This document shows positions 1 through 12,352 of a stretch of DNA of 64,000 nt, piece by piece (position 1 is the stretch's first letter; the number at the start of each line of letters is the position of its first letter). The notes under the pieces were generated by a model, which saw nothing but the letters and a program-made list of their open reading frames with translations, did no database searches and was not told the origin of the DNA. The stretch covers positions 6,937,562 through 7,001,561 of the forward strand of contig OZ024810.1 of assembly GCA_964017045.1 (NCBI GenBank), written 5' to 3'. Source of the stretch: Omphiscola glabra. Lineage: Eukaryota > Mollusca > Gastropoda > Lymnaeidae. A program made the translations under genes and the position numbers.

Positions 1-270
1 ATATTGATATGAAGGTCTTGTTACATATTGATATGAAGGTCTTGTCATGTGTTCAGATTATTAAAAGCTCAGGTATAACTAATGCGGGTTCAGCATTGTC
101 CTAACTTAAGAAAAAATAGCCTCATAATAGTACTCTAATGTCACAGGTAGAACTCTCATAAAAGTGCTAAAGTCTAAAGACGAACTTATATAATACTCAA
201 ATCATACATGAGTGAAACACACTGATGCAGCAGTCTTCACTTGCGCACATGCACCACAGTACAACTTGCC

Positions 271-355
271 ACAGGTACACCTCTCACACAGTTACAACAC
301 TCACACAGGTGCAACACTCACACATGTGCAACACTCCCACAGGTACACAATCACA
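271..355. repeat. CA-rich short tandem repeat (~20-bp unit)
   Basis: Four or five degenerate copies around CACACAGGTGCAACACT. The rest of 1-470 shows nothing recognisable. Confidence 0.5.
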
Positions 356-468
356 CGTCCAGGTCTGTCATCGACCTGAGAACCTGTGTGCCTTTCCTTG
401 TGTTACCTTATAGCGACCAAGTAAACACCTGGTCATAGCTTTGTGAACACATCAGCAATTTGTGCTGG

Positions 469-981
469 TCTGTGTATGTAAGAACCATCTTCTGGGCGTG
501 TTTTATGTAAGAAACATCTAATGGGCATGTTTTGTATGTAAGAACCATCTTATGGGTGTGTTGTGTATGTAAGAACAATCTTAGGGGTGTGTTGTGTATG
601 TAAGAACCATGTTATTGGCGTGTTGTTTATGTAAGAACCATGTTATGGGTGTGTTTTTATGAAAGAACCATCTTATGTACGTGGTGTATGTAATAACTGT
701 TTTCTGAGAGCCGAGGTTGTGTATGTAATAACGGTCTTATGTAAAGCTGTACTTGTGTATGCAATAGCATTCTCCTGAGAGCTGAGCTTGTGTATACAAT
801 AACTGTCTTATGGGAAGCTGTACTTTTGTATATGTTATAACGGTTTTATGGAAAGCTGCACTTGTGTATGTAATAACGGTCTAATGGAGAGCTAAGCTTG
901 TGTATGTAATAACGGTCTTATGGGAGGGAAGCTGTACTTGTGTATGTAATAGCGGTCTTCTTAGAACTGATCTTGTGTATG
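469..981. repeat. Minisatellite (~32- then ~37-bp units), left half
   Basis: Copies of GTATGTAAGAACCATCTTAT change at about 690 into copies of GTATGTAATAACGGTCTTAT followed by GGGAAGCTGTACTTGT. The array is interrupted at 981 by a solo LTR and resumes at 1713. Confidence 0.85.
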
Positions 982-1712
982 TGTCACAGAACGGTTGTTA
1001 CGGAGGAGGGCTCCGGTCCCGACCTATCAGAAACTGTATTGATGAAGTAGTAATCAGTACAGGACCGCTCCTCTCTGTGATTTATATTGTGGGTATCTAG
1101 GCGTTGGGACCATAAAAAGCACAACGTAGACAAATGTAAACTGAATAACTCCAGGTGTCCAGATGATAAACGAGAATGTATTTATTACTAAAATATCATA
1201 AGCTCTTCTGTAGTCTTCACTGTCAGCTAACTATATGAATCTCTATAAAATCTTTGACTGTTCACTGTTTCGTCTCAACTATTCCTATGTTCCACAAGTC
1301 AATTGTCGTCTCCTGGTCTCTCTTGCAACTATTCCCTAACACCTGCTATCTTAGCTCTTTTCGCTCTACTTCCAACTCAACGAACTTCTACCAACTTCAA
1401 CTAACTCACGAACCTCCCGTGTCGGGAAGAGCTCTCTCTTATATCCATTCTCTAACTCTGTAGGTGGCCTAGGAATGCTATAACAACACAGCCCGCCCCG
1501 TAATTTCCGATCAATTTGGAATTTCCCGTCGTTAACCCCAAAATTAACATGCGAAGTCACCCCTCTATCTCAAAGATGCGAGACTCTATTAACATTACCC
1601 TCGACCCTTTAACAATGCCTTCCCAAAACTAACAACAGTTTCCGTCCACCCTATAAGTTACCCTAACAACAATGGAGCTCTCTCCTGTACCCCGCCCAAG
1701 TCATTTGTGACA
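982..1712 (-). mobile_element. Solo LTR (731 bp) with 5-bp target duplication
   Basis: TG...CA element with ends TGTCACA/TGTGACA, flanked by a perfect GTATG duplication (977-981, 1713-1717) and inserted into a minisatellite. On the minus strand a TATAAGAG box (~1440) precedes AATAAA (1181-1186), the normal LTR order. The length and 5-bp duplication suit a Ty3/gypsy-type element. No internal coding region. Confidence 0.8.
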
Positions 1713-1860
1713 GTATGTAATAACGGTCATATGGGAGCCGACTTTGTGTATGTAACAGTGGTCTTAGTGGAAGCTGTGCTTGTGTATGTAATAACGGTCT
1801 TATGGAAAGCTTTACATGTGTATGTAATAGCTGTCTAATGGGAAGCTGGGCTGTTGTAAA
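1713..1860. repeat. Minisatellite (~37-bp units), right half
   Basis: Continuation of the 469-981 array after the LTR: three to four copies of GTATGTAATAACGGTCTTAT with the GGAAGCTGT... segment. Confidence 0.85.
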
Positions 1861-1871
1861 CATTGCGTTTT

Positions 1872-1992
1872 TGGTCGGCGGACTGGGCTACTCAGTCAGT
1901 GGACTGGGCCACTCAGTCGGTGGACTGGGCCACTCACTTGATAGACTGGGCCACTCAGTTGATAGATTGGGCCACCCAGTCGGAGGATGGGC
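1872..1992. repeat. 21-bp minisatellite
   Basis: About six copies of TCGGTGGACTGGGCCACTCAG. The period is a multiple of three, so the frame stays open, but there is no sign of a gene. Confidence 0.85.
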
Positions 1993-2439
1993 GAAAGTCC
2001 TACAATAGTCATAAAAAGCTACGGTAGTGTGGCCCTAACTCTACAGCCAAGTAAATTACTATTCGCAACTGGTAATGTCTCACTGTAACCGCCCTTAAGT
2101 TGTTGTGACCCAACCTGACCCCTCACCCTTCAACTGCTCTACCCTGGCACATAATATGAATCTGTGCCAGTTAAGAGCAATAATGTGCTCTAAAACAGTA
2201 ATTTATCTTATTTCTAAGTTTTTCTGGCAATGTCGTTTATTTATAACGCCGCTAAGTACATGCAAGGGATCTGGCATCCCATTTCTCACTCACTTTTTCT
2301 TTAACTGTTTCTTCTCTTCTTCTATCTTATGCTTACTCTCGACATTCCTTACACTTCTCCTCCTCTCCCTTCTATCTATGTATTTTTTTGTTATTCCTTT
2401 ATTCATATCTTCCGCCCTCTCCTCTTCTCGCTGTCACAA

Positions 2440-2690
2440 AATTCCCACCCCACCATTCTCTCCCCATTAATCCCACCAACCATTCCCACCTACCCTTCCC
2501 ACCAACCATGCCCACCCCACCATTCCCACCCATTAATACCACCATTCCCACCTACCGTTTCCATCACACCATTCCTACCCCACCATTCTTACCCCATCAA
2601 CCGCACCCAACCATTACCACTCCCAACAATCTCACCCCATCAATCCCTACCCCATCATTCCCACACAATCCCAAACCCTCCCGTCTCTTT
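2440..2690. repeat. C/T-rich low-complexity tract (CCCACCATT-like)
   Basis: Degenerate repeats of CCCACCATTCCCACC. The long Pro/His/Thr open frames here come from this composition. 2000-2440 and 2700-2860 show nothing else. Confidence 0.75.
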
Positions 2691-2879
2691 TCTACGTACT
2701 ATCCAAAAAAGAAGGTCCATACATAATTTATCTTTAAGCTAAAGAATTATTTAAAGTCAAATAGTATTTTAAGTCGTAGTTAAGTGTTTAAAAACACAAC
2801 TTAATGTTACTGCACCCCATGTTTCAAACAGTTCTCTTGGCTCCCTGATTATTTCATAAATATATTGGGCACTTATAGA

Positions 2880-3045
2880 ATTAGGGACCGGCACTTATAA
2901 AATATGGGTACCGGCACTTACTACTTACAGAATATGAGTACCGGCACTTATAAAATATGGGTACCGGCACTTACTACTTACAGAATGTGAGTACCGGCAC
3001 TTATAAATGTGGGCACCCGTACTTACAAAACGTGCGTACCAGAAC
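2880..3045. repeat. Minisatellite around GTACCGGCACTTA
   Basis: About six copies of GGGTACCGGCACTTATAAAA / TACTTACAGAATATGA in alternating arrangement. Confidence 0.75.
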
Positions 3046-3118
3046 TGATATAATGTTGGTACCACTTTACCCCAGCATCTTGTCGCACGTACATTACTTA
3101 AGACGAGCTTTACACATT

Positions 3119-3575
3119 AGTTCTTCTTCTTCTATATATTAAGGGCCCACGATCAATTTATTGATCATTATGGCTCCTATGAATGTCGATGGGATTTGCA
3201 ATGTTTCTGTGCCTGGTGTTGATGAGGATATTTCACTGGTTACTAGAGTAACTGTGTGAGGGTATCATGCACTGGGAGTTGGAAGACCTGAGGCAATAGA
3301 CGCAAATGAGTCAAGTGTTGTCGCCTCCACTGTTCCTTTTGAAAGATTGTTCCAGTCCCTGATTGTCTTTGGTAGGAATGAGCAGTTCCTATACTGGCTT
3401 CTCGCTGGTATGAGCCGGAACTGCCTTTCATGGCCTCGTCGCTGTCTATGGGGGAGAGGGACGAGTAACCGATTGAGATCCTCTTGTAGCTGGTACTGGT
3501 CAGATCTGTTGGTGATCGTCCTATACACGGTTGTGTCATCTGCGAACAGTCTTGCGTTGGATGTCAGTTAATATT
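3119..3575 (-). mobile_element. 5'-truncated LINE fragment (ORF2 C-terminus and 3' end)
   Basis: The minus strand encodes FRLIPARSQYRNCSFLPKTI and RDWNNLSKGTVEATTLDSF, matching the C-terminal tail of non-LTR retrotransposon polyproteins common in marine and freshwater invertebrates. The 3' UTR contains the perfect palindrome GATCAATAAATTGATC (3151-3166), then GTGGGCCCTTAATATATAGA and AGAAGAAGAA. Apparently truncated upstream of 3575. Confidence 0.75.
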
Positions 3576-4016
3576 TCTTACACGTTAAGGGTACTTAGAC
3601 AGACTTAACTTTATCCTACCGTTTACCATGTTAAAGGTACTTAGAGGGCTGCTCGCAGAGACACATTTCAGAGCCTCAGCTGCATACAAATTGAACGCAT
3701 ACAAATTGAAAGCATGCTTATTGAATGCATACTTTTAAAAACGCTCTACATGTAAGACATCTTTTTATCACGCGGTCATTCAAAATTAAACGGGCACACT
3801 GTTACAAATTTTATATTTAATAACTAGTGTGTTTTGTCAGTGTTCTGGTCACCCCCAGCCAACACCCCAAAATAGACATCCAGGCGCCCTTTATCGACTC
3901 CATTCATTACATTAGTTGAAAGGGGATAAAAAACACCACACTCTTATCTGGCCGGCACGTGAGGCATGAGGCCTCGTTGTTATTAACTCCATGCTCGTGT
4001 AATTCCACTCATGCAA

Positions 4017-4496
4017 CAACTGCACGCTGCCTGTGACGTGCACAACACATTGGAAACAATTGCGCGCTGTCTGTGATGTGCACAACAAAGTGGAAACAAC
4101 AGCACGCTGTCTGTGATGTGCACAACACAGTGGAAACAATTGCGCGCTGTCTGTGATGTGCACAACACAGTGGAAATAACTGCGCGCTGTCTGTGATGTG
4201 CACAACACAGTGGAAACAATTGCACGCTGTCTTTGACGTGCAAAACACAGTGGAAACAATTGCACGCTGTCTTTGACGTGCAAAACACAGTGGAAACAAT
4301 TGCACGCTGTCTTTGACGTGCAAAACACAGTGGAAACAATTGCACGCTGTCTTTGACGTGCAAAACACAGTGGAAACAATTGCACGCTGTCTTTGACGTG
4401 CAAAACACAGTGGAAACTATTGCACGCTGTCTTTGACGTGCAAAACACAGTGGAAACAATTGCACGCTGTCTTTGACGTGCAAAACACAGTGGAAA
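4017..4496. repeat. 40-bp minisatellite, 12 copies, two subfamilies
   Basis: Unit CACAGTGGAAACAATTGCAC + GCTGT(C)T.TGA.GTGCA.AA. The left five or six copies read CTGTGATGTGCACAAC, the right six CTTTGACGTGCAAAAC, and the right block is nearly homogeneous. The 119-178-residue open frames on the minus strand are repeat artefacts. Confidence 0.95.
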
Positions 4497-4710
4497 CGCG
4501 TTAATAATATTATGTCCTTCTCATGTGTGGCTAATTCAAAGTAAATGTAACCTTAAACTGGAGAAACCTTCACAGAATGTAGCTTACTCTATAAACTACC
4601 ACATAATTCAGCATTTCTTAAACTACCACACAATGTAGCATTTCTCTAGAACTACAACTAAATATAACATTTCTTTGTAAACTACCGCATAACGTAGACT
4701 TTCTATATAT

Positions 4711-5128
4711 CAGGAGTGGCCAGACCTGTAGCAACTGAGAACAATTTTTAAAATTAAAAACATTGTTGAGAGCCGCATTAAAGCACTATGGGTCACGACC
4801 CCACTCGCAATGAAAAATTCCTTTTGTGATTTATTTTTAAAAATTACTTTTTATTCGAATTTAATGATTTAAAAATTTCAATTGTTTTAATCCTAACCGT
4901 ATGTTGAAGAAATATATGCGTTACATTTACACAATCGAAGAAATATATGCGTTACAGTTACACCATTTAAGAAATATATGCGTTACAGTTCCCAAATTAT
5001 TTTCAACCCTTTGTTTCAGTCAAGATTTAAAAAAAAAAACAACTTTCATTTATTTTTGATATTATATATTTCAAACGAAAAGTTTTAATTTCATAGATTG
5101 TTCGCTAGCCGCAATGTGAACACCGTTG
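4711..5128. mobile_element. Non-autonomous hAT element (418 bp)
   Basis: Starts CAGGAGTGGCCAGACCTG and ends CAATGTGAACACCGTTG, imperfect inverted ends. Flanks CTATATAT and CTCTATAT match at 7 of 8. It contains GAGAGCCGCA and GCTAGCCGCAAT motifs of hAT MITEs and an internal ~36-bp repeat (AAGAAATATATGCGTTACA x3, 4909-4992). Confidence 0.65.
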
Positions 5129-5194
5129 CTCTATATCATATCAATCAATGAAGCATTTCTCTTGAAACTGTTATTAAATGTAGTATTTCTCTAG

Positions 5195-5560
5195 AAACTA
5201 ACACCATGAAGTATTTCTATAGAAACTAACACACAACGAAGCATACTTCTAGAAACAACCGCGAAATATAGAATTTCTTTATACACTACAACACAGTGAA
5301 GCATTTCTCTATATATTATCACCCAATGAAGCATTTCTCTATACACTACCACCCAATGAAGCATTTCTCTATACACTACCACCCAATGAAGCATTTCTCT
5401 ATACACTACCACCCAATGAAGCATTTCTCTAATACACTACCACCCAATGAAGCATTTCTCTAATACACTACCGCCCAATGAAGCATTTCTCTATACACTA
5501 CCACACAATGTATCCTTTCTCTATACACTAGCACACAATGAAGCACTTCTCTATACACTA
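5195..5560. repeat. ~30-bp minisatellite
   Basis: About eleven copies of CTATACACTACCACCCAATG AAGCATTTCT. The central copies are identical, the outer ones diverged. Confidence 0.9.
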
Positions 5561-5704
5561 CCATTAAATGTAACACTACCGTAGAAATCACCACTGGATA
5601 AATGTAGCATTACGCACAGAATCTGTGACTATAACACCCCCCCCCCCCAAACTCCTCGTATTAATTCAATAAATATATGTTTTCGGAGTTAGGCAAATCT
5701 CTGT

Positions 5705-5855
5705 GCGGAATGTGTCTGTTACACAAAGTGTATGTTACAGAATGTGTATGTTATACAAGTATATGTTACGGAATGTGTATGTTATACAAAGTGTATGTTA
5801 CGGAATTGTTATACAAAGTGTATGTTACGGAATATGTCTATTCCATAAGTTTTTG
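5705..5855. repeat. Minisatellite of GTGTATGTTA(CGGAAT/TACAAA) units
   Basis: Alternating GTGTATGTTACGGAAT and GTGTATGTTATACAAA half-units, about nine in all, preceded by a poly(C) run at 5637-5648. Confidence 0.8.
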
Positions 5856-5859
5856 TACC

Positions 5860-8800
5860 ACTCACTCATATATCCTTATACCACACCACCCCCACCCCCC
5901 TTTTAAAAAAAAAACATTCTCATCCTATGACCGTGCCTACCTGTGGCTCATGCTCTGTTCTACCGTCAATTCTCACCTTAACCCCACCCCCACCCTTCCT
6001 GCATTTTATCAACTTAGCACATGGTTATAACGGCTGCCAACAAGTGCGTGAAACAGTTAAGTCCGGGAACTGAAAATCCTGGGAGCACTTGCGCAAAGCA
6101 CAGAGTAGAAGGCCAACGTAAAGTAATGTCACTTTTTGTTGTTGTCAGGGAACAGAAGTAGAGACATTTTAAGACATGCTTATCCTCAACACCAGCCAAT
6201 TGCATAGACTAATTTTTAATGTGGCAATAGGTAAAAATGTTTAATGTAATGTTGGGTTTAATGACAAGTACGATTGTGTAGTTCGTTTGAGATTTGGATA
6301 CATCAAGTGGCAATGCTTGTAACCTCTAACCCAGATAATGTGACGTCATTGTTTTCATGTTATCATGTTTACTATTTATGTAAATGTCTGTGGTTTCCTT
6401 CAAAGGTTGAATTTAATACCCAAACTATATTTGCAAACATATTTATTTGTGACACAACTACCTGTAGGAGTAATGATTGAATTTGCTTTGAGTCTTATGT
6501 TTCCAATTATTATTTCATTACTGTCTGCTTCAAAACACGCCTTTCACGTGAATAGCAGCACACACAAATACACACATCAGCATGCCATTATGACCACAGC
6601 TTCAATTTGTGGGCCATCTCACAGTATTTAGTATTGGCCATCTCAAAGTATTGACCGTCTTACCCACCAAACTACATCAGTATTTCACCATTTTCCCACC
6701 CCACCTCCCAGCACCCCACATCCCCCCACATCCCCTTAACACCCACGTTTCATTTCTATGGTCTATTCATCCATTCCCAAACACACATGCCTGGGTCTCC
6801 ATCATTTACCCAACAGCAGGGCTTAGGTCTTGCCTCATTATGAGCCGTTGAGTCACACATGCCGCCATTTACAGGGGCGTCTCTTCAATGAAAGGCAGAC
6901 TTGTATTCAGTTATATTCAGAAATCAATCAACATATCTTCTAAAAAATATAAGAAATCAATAACAATTTATGTAATTTATATTTAAAAAAAAACAACAAC
7001 AATGTATCTAATGTATAAAAAAATAAATCTCTAACCAGAGTTGAAAAGTGGATACTTGTATTAGCCACGACTGTGGCGTATTCCTCTGTGTGTGACTCAC
7101 CAGTACAAACTAACTATTGTAAGGAAATATTTTTTGGAAGACGATCTCAAAACATTGGGGAAACCCACTACTTCCGGTCTAATTATTGCTTAAAATCATG
7201 ATGGGATGTGGTCCGAACGTTAAAAATGACATGTGAGAATGAAATACTTTCAATCTGTTTAGTTTGTACATTAGACAATAAGACAGTAACGAAACGGCGT
7301 TACTTTAGTCAACAACAAGAACAATGAAATACCTAATAATAAGAATGAGACTAAAATTTCACCGCCTTTGAGGTGACGTCACATAAAGTCTTTTGGCATT
7401 TACTCCGAATAATTCCATCAAGTTGGGCAAACTTCTCGCTCTGCTGTGAGTTACACGTTGACGAGATGGCGTAGGCGAAGTGGTGAGCTGGTGAGTGCAT
7501 GTGTGTGTTTGTGGGGGGGGGGTGCAATGTGTAGGGGTGTGAGGATACAAAGTCGTAGTGAATGAGTGAGTCATGACAAAAGAAATGATATTTTCGGAGT
7601 CAAAGTTTGGAGTGAGTGGGATCATCCCTCTCTTTTCTCTTCACCCGAGAATCTTCTCTTGCCCCCCCCCCCCTCTTCACTCACACACACTCTTACTGTC
7701 TATACATCTATCTAATCCCTGGGATTTTCATCTCATCATGTACCGTACTTTCTCACCTGATTACCCCCTCTCTACAAATCACCCACACAACTTTAATGTT
7801 CTTGCTTGCTCATCTACCTGTCACAGGGCACCTTGTAAGCCCCCATCCCAAGAGTGAGTGCCATCTTGTTCATATCATCGTCTGATCTGTTATCCAGGGA
7901 GAGAGAACCCTCAGCTGTTAACATTCAGTAGTTCTGGTAATAATACCAATGGGAGACAAGTGTACTGACAACACTATCTTATTCACTGGACAAAATGCAT
8001 TGACCGAGGTTCGAGTCCGAAATTTGAACCTACCAGCGCGTTTGGAGTATCTGGTCTCTAACACATTGTTAGTTCTCAATAACACGTATTAAAAACAATA
8101 AAACACAACAAAAATCATATTGTATAAAGTGGCTTGTAAAACTGTGAAACTACGTCTAGAATCGAATTACCGCCCTTTGTGGACCCCGACCATTTGTAAA
8201 TTTGTTAATTTGACACAGCGATAAATAATTAACCGTTATACATTTAAACACCGCAATTTCACACCAGTTGAATGACACATCAACAAAGAAAAATAAACAT
8301 CTTCATCATGTAACAAATCATAAACTAAGGTATGACGTTGAAAGACATGGATGCTCGCCCTTCTCCATTTAAGACTACTGGTTCACATTACAGCATATCC
8401 TCATACAGTTATCTTCATTTGTCAGCATTCACCCTTTTATTTTTTAATAATTAAAAAATCCACCTAGCATAATAATTATCTTTATTTGGGATTATGGTGT
8501 TTTCGAAGTCTCCTTTAATATCTCTTTTAACTTGCCTTTATTGAGGAAAACAACGATTTGAAGTCTATTTAAATATCAGTACTAAACAGTTACAAAGCTT
8601 TCATATCAGGCTTATCAGTTTTTCATTATTTATTTATGGGGGGGGGGGGGGGTTGGGGTGTAAAAATTAAATTTACAAGTTATACATTTCAAAGACTATG
8701 ATGAGTAATGATTATTAACGACGTGTCATTAACTTTTTTACAGAAGAGTCGAAAGGTTTTAATTTAAAATGAAGGAACATTTACGTAAAATTAATTATAC

Positions 8801-9660
8801 ATTTAAAAATCACTTTAAAAAAAATACCAACATAATAATCCACTTCACCACATGATCACTTAGTCTCAAGAGTATTTCAAAGTTTGATCACTTAGCCTCA
8901 GGAGTATTTCGTAGATAGATACATTAAAAGCGGTTCTCAACAAATTTTGTCTCAGAATTCGTCTGGGCGCAGGGAAACACCGGTTTAGAGATAATTGATA
9001 ACACCATGTTATGTGGGATGAAGTTGGGCCAAGAAGTTAATCTTTGCGAGAACTCATTCAGTAGCGTTTAGACATGCTTCTTTGACTTACACAAAATGTT
9101 GGAAGATCTTGAATCGGCATGCGGGGAAACAACTCTTGTAGAATGTCTCTTGCAAACGGATAGCAGGAGTGCTGTCAGTGGTTCTCGGAAAATGGTGTGA
9201 GTGGTTCGCAGTGCACGGTGTCAGGTTTTCTTGATACAGAGTGCTTGTTGTTTTTGTTACCGGTACACGAAGTAAGTGGTCCCCAAATCCGTGTGTCAGT
9301 GTTTCTCAGTTTAAAAAAATATTTAAGTTACAAAAGGGGACCCATTGTTTTCTGTAGCCAAATTTCTTATCTAATCTTGTATTGTCTATTCTGACAGTAT
9401 AAAATGAAATATGTTCAATAGAAATTTTTAAAAAAATCGATTACTTTTAAGTATATGTTTCTTTTATTTAATATTTTTTAAATAACACATGCAGGTGCCT
9501 CGAGTGTTTCACCTGCTGAATATTTAATTACCATCTTGCCCATCGGCCAATAGCAGTTCACTTTAAAACTATAAAAAAAATTGTGTGGAAAAAAGGGGGG
9601 GGGGGTGCGGGTTGTTGAGTGGACTGCTTAAGGTTTTTGTATGCTTAATTGAGTGAATTC
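5860..9660. other. Non-coding stretch, nothing recognised
   Basis: No frame shows protein-family motifs and no repeat array is present. There are poly(G)/poly(C) runs at ~7508, ~7664, ~8638 and ~9595, C/T-rich patches at 6670-6760 and 7660-7800, and AT-rich stretches around 8400-8880. Confidence 0.6.
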
Positions 9661-9664
9661 TGCA

Positions 9665-9800
9665 AACCTTGTCGGGTGCATCATGTGATATCAATTATAG
9701 GGTGATTCATGTAATATCAGTTGTCGGGCGCATCATGTTATATCAATTATAGGGTGATTCATGTATCACTTGTCGGGTGCAATATGTAATATCAATGTTT
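9665..9800. repeat. ~50-bp tandem repeat, three copies
   Basis: TTGTCGGGTGCATCATGT.ATATCAATTATAGGGTGATTCATGT in tandem, with decay at both ends. Confidence 0.75.
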
Positions 9801-10069
9801 ACTAACAAAATAATAATTTATGCAACTTTTGCACACCTCAGCGTTCTTTCCAAGTGTTGTCTTCCCTTGTTCTGTGAGGAAACTCGTTGCCAGGGGTCGA
9901 ACACCATTTCAATATTGTCCACCAGTCTCATAATTTAAAGGCAGTCTTACGATGATGGTGTTTGTGACAGTTGTATACAACAAGGGTGTAGCAAGGCAAC
10001 AAGGATGTAGCCAGGCAGCAGGGTTGTAACCAGATATGGGAATCGAACCTTCTTTTTAAAAGTTTGGGG

Positions 10070-10210
10070 TCGGCTCGGTAAAAGCTCGGGTTGTGTTTGG
10101 TATCAGTCTAAAAGTTCGGGTTGTGTTTGGTGTGAGTCTAAAAGTTCGGGTTGTGTTTGGTGTGAGTCTAAAAGTTCAAGTTGGATTTGGTATCAGTCTA
10201 AAAGCGGGGT
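10070..10210. repeat. ~31-bp tandem repeat, four to five copies
   Basis: Unit AAAAGTTCGGGTTGTGTTTG GTGTGAGTCT. Just right of it GAGAACCACTG resembles an isolated hAT terminus. Confidence 0.8.
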
Positions 10211-10245
10211 TCTTTTTGAGAACCACTGAAGTTCAGCACGTTCGG

Positions 10246-11802
10246 TAATTGTCACACTTTGAAATTAGTAACTTTTTTATAAAGATAAAGGTTGTCACAC
10301 TTTGAAATTAGTAACTTATTTATAAAGATTAAGGTTGTCACACTTTGAAATTAGTAACTTATTTATAAAGATTAAGGTTGTCACACTTTGAAATTAGTAA
10401 CTTATTTATAAAGATTAAGGTTGTCACACTTTGAAATTAGTAACTTATTTATAGAGATAAAGGTTGTCACACTTTGAAATTAGTAACTTATTTATAAAGA
10501 TTAAGGTTGTCACACTTTGAAATTAGTAACTTATTTATAGAGATAAAAGTTGTCACACTTTGAAATTAGTAACTTATTTATAAAGATTAAGGTTGTCACA
10601 CTTTGAAATTAGTAACTTATTTATAGAGATTAAGGTTGTCACACTTTGAAATTAGTAACTTATTTATAGAGATAAAGGTTGTCACACTTTGAAATTAGTA
10701 ACTTATTTATAGAGATAAAGGTTGTCACACTTTGAAATTAGTAACTTATTTATAGAGATAAAGGTTGTCACACTTTGAAATTAGTAACTTATTTATAGAG
10801 ATAAAGGTTGTCACACTTTGAAATTAGTAACTTATTTATAGAGATAAAGGTTGTCACACTTTGAAATTAGTAACTTATTTATAAAGATAAAGGTTGTCAC
10901 ACTTTGAAATTAGTAACTTATTTATAAAGATTAAGGTTGTCACACTTTGAAATTAGTAACTTATTTATAGAGATTAAGGTTGTCACACTTTGAAATTAGT
11001 AACTTATTTATAGAGATTAAGGTTGTCACACTTTGAAATTAGTAACTTATTTATAGAGATAAAGGTTGTCACACTTTGAAATTAGTAACTTATTTATAGA
11101 GATAAAGGTTGTCACACTTTGAAATTAGTAACTTATTTATAAAGATAAAGGTTGTCACACTTTGAAATTAGTAACTTATTTATAAAGATTAAGGTTGTCA
11201 CACTTTGAAATTAGTAACTTATTTATAAAGATTAAGGTTGTCACACTTTGAAATTAGTAACTTATTTATAGAGATAAAGGTTGTCACACTTTGAAATTAG
11301 TAACTTATTTATAGAGATTAAGGTTGTCACACTTTGAAATTAGTAACTTATTTATAGAGATAAAGGTTGTCACACTTTGAAATTAGTAACTTATTTATAA
11401 AGATAAAGGTTGTCACACTTTGAAATTAGTAACTTATTTATAAAGATTAAGGTTGTCACACTTTGAAATTAGTAACTTATTTATAAAGATTAAGGTTGTC
11501 ACACTTTGAAATTAGTAACTTATTTATAGAGATAAAGGTTGTCACACTTTGAAATTAGTAACTTATTTATAAAGATTAAGGTTGTCACACTTTGAAATTA
11601 GTAACTTATTTATAGAGATAAAGGTTGTCACACTTTGAAATTAGTAACTTATTTATAGAGATAAAGGTTGTCACACTTTGAAATTAGTAACTTATTTATA
11701 GAGATAAAGGTTGTCACACTTTGAAATTAGTAACTTATTTATAGAGATAAAGGTTGTCACACTTTGAAATTAGTAACTTATTTATAGAGATTAAGGTTTC
11801 AA
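10246..11802. repeat. 43-bp minisatellite, ~36 copies
   Basis: Unit GGTTGTCACACTTTGAAATT + AGTAACTTATTTATARAGATWAA. Copies differ almost only at two diagnostic sites (AAAGATTAA, AAAGATAAA, AGAGATAAA, AGAGATTAA), and the order of types repeats in blocks, suggesting amplification of multi-unit segments. Confidence 0.97.
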
Positions 11803-12098
11803 CTAGAAATGCGCTTTAAAAAAATGATGAAATGAGATTTTCTTTGGCTATCTTTTTACACTGAGATTCCGCTATCAATGAACGCGCGGGTCACTAAACT
11901 TATTTGGCAAAGTAGAGAAACATCAATTTGTTATGGGGCAAATGTTTCATGCTTAGTCAAAGGACGTAATGGCTTGTGTGCCAGATTTATACAAAATTCT
12001 AAACGATGCAAGTAGTAGACACTGGATGAAAAGGAGTCGGCTACATGATGTTGTTTTATTTGTCAAGCCTTGATGCAAATCAATCCTATGCGCTAAAG

Positions 12099-12251
12099 CA
12101 GTTGCTCTCAACCTTCCTAATGCCGCGACCCTTTAATACAGTTCCTCATGTTGTGGCAGCCCCACAGCCATTAAATTATGTTCGTTGCTACTTCATAACT
12201 GTAGAGCATATGTGTCTTCAGATGGTCTTAGGAGACCCCTGGGAACCGCTG
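12099..12251 (+). mobile_element. SPIN-like hAT MITE (153 bp) with perfect 8-bp TSD
   Basis: Starts CAGTTGCTCTCAACCTTCCT (then AATGCCGCGACCC) and ends CCCCTGGGAACCGCTG, flanked on both sides by CGCTAAAG (12091-12098, 12252-12259). The left 100 bp, including TTTAATACAGTTCCTCATG and TTCGTTGCTACTTCATAACT, agree closely with the SPIN hAT family as I know it. The interior is deleted relative to the family. The 70-residue open frame across it is not a gene. Confidence 0.85.
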
Positions 12252-12352
12252 CGCTAAAGGGTGGTTTTTTTTTTTTTTGGGGGGGGGGGGAAGTTGGTAA
12301 GGTATGATAAAATAAATAATAAAAAAAAGATTTTGTGTTTTTCTAGCTAATT

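Noticed and set aside
2105..2742. Pro/His/Thr-rich open frames of 112-137 codons
   Set aside because: Low-complexity CCCACC tract; no start context or family motif.
3912..4483. Overlapping 119-178-codon open frames on the minus strand rich in Cys, Phe, His and Val
   Set aside because: All three frames are open because of the 40-bp minisatellite (120 bp = three frames in turn); no start context, no non-repeat part, no homology.
8005..8035. tRNA B-box-like GGTTCGAGTCC
   Set aside because: No matching A-box, acceptor stem or anticodon arm at the right spacing; could be an old SINE remnant but nothing else supports it.
12045..12257. 70-codon open frame starting MMLFYLSSL
   Set aside because: Most of it lies inside the SPIN-like MITE and ends at its terminus.
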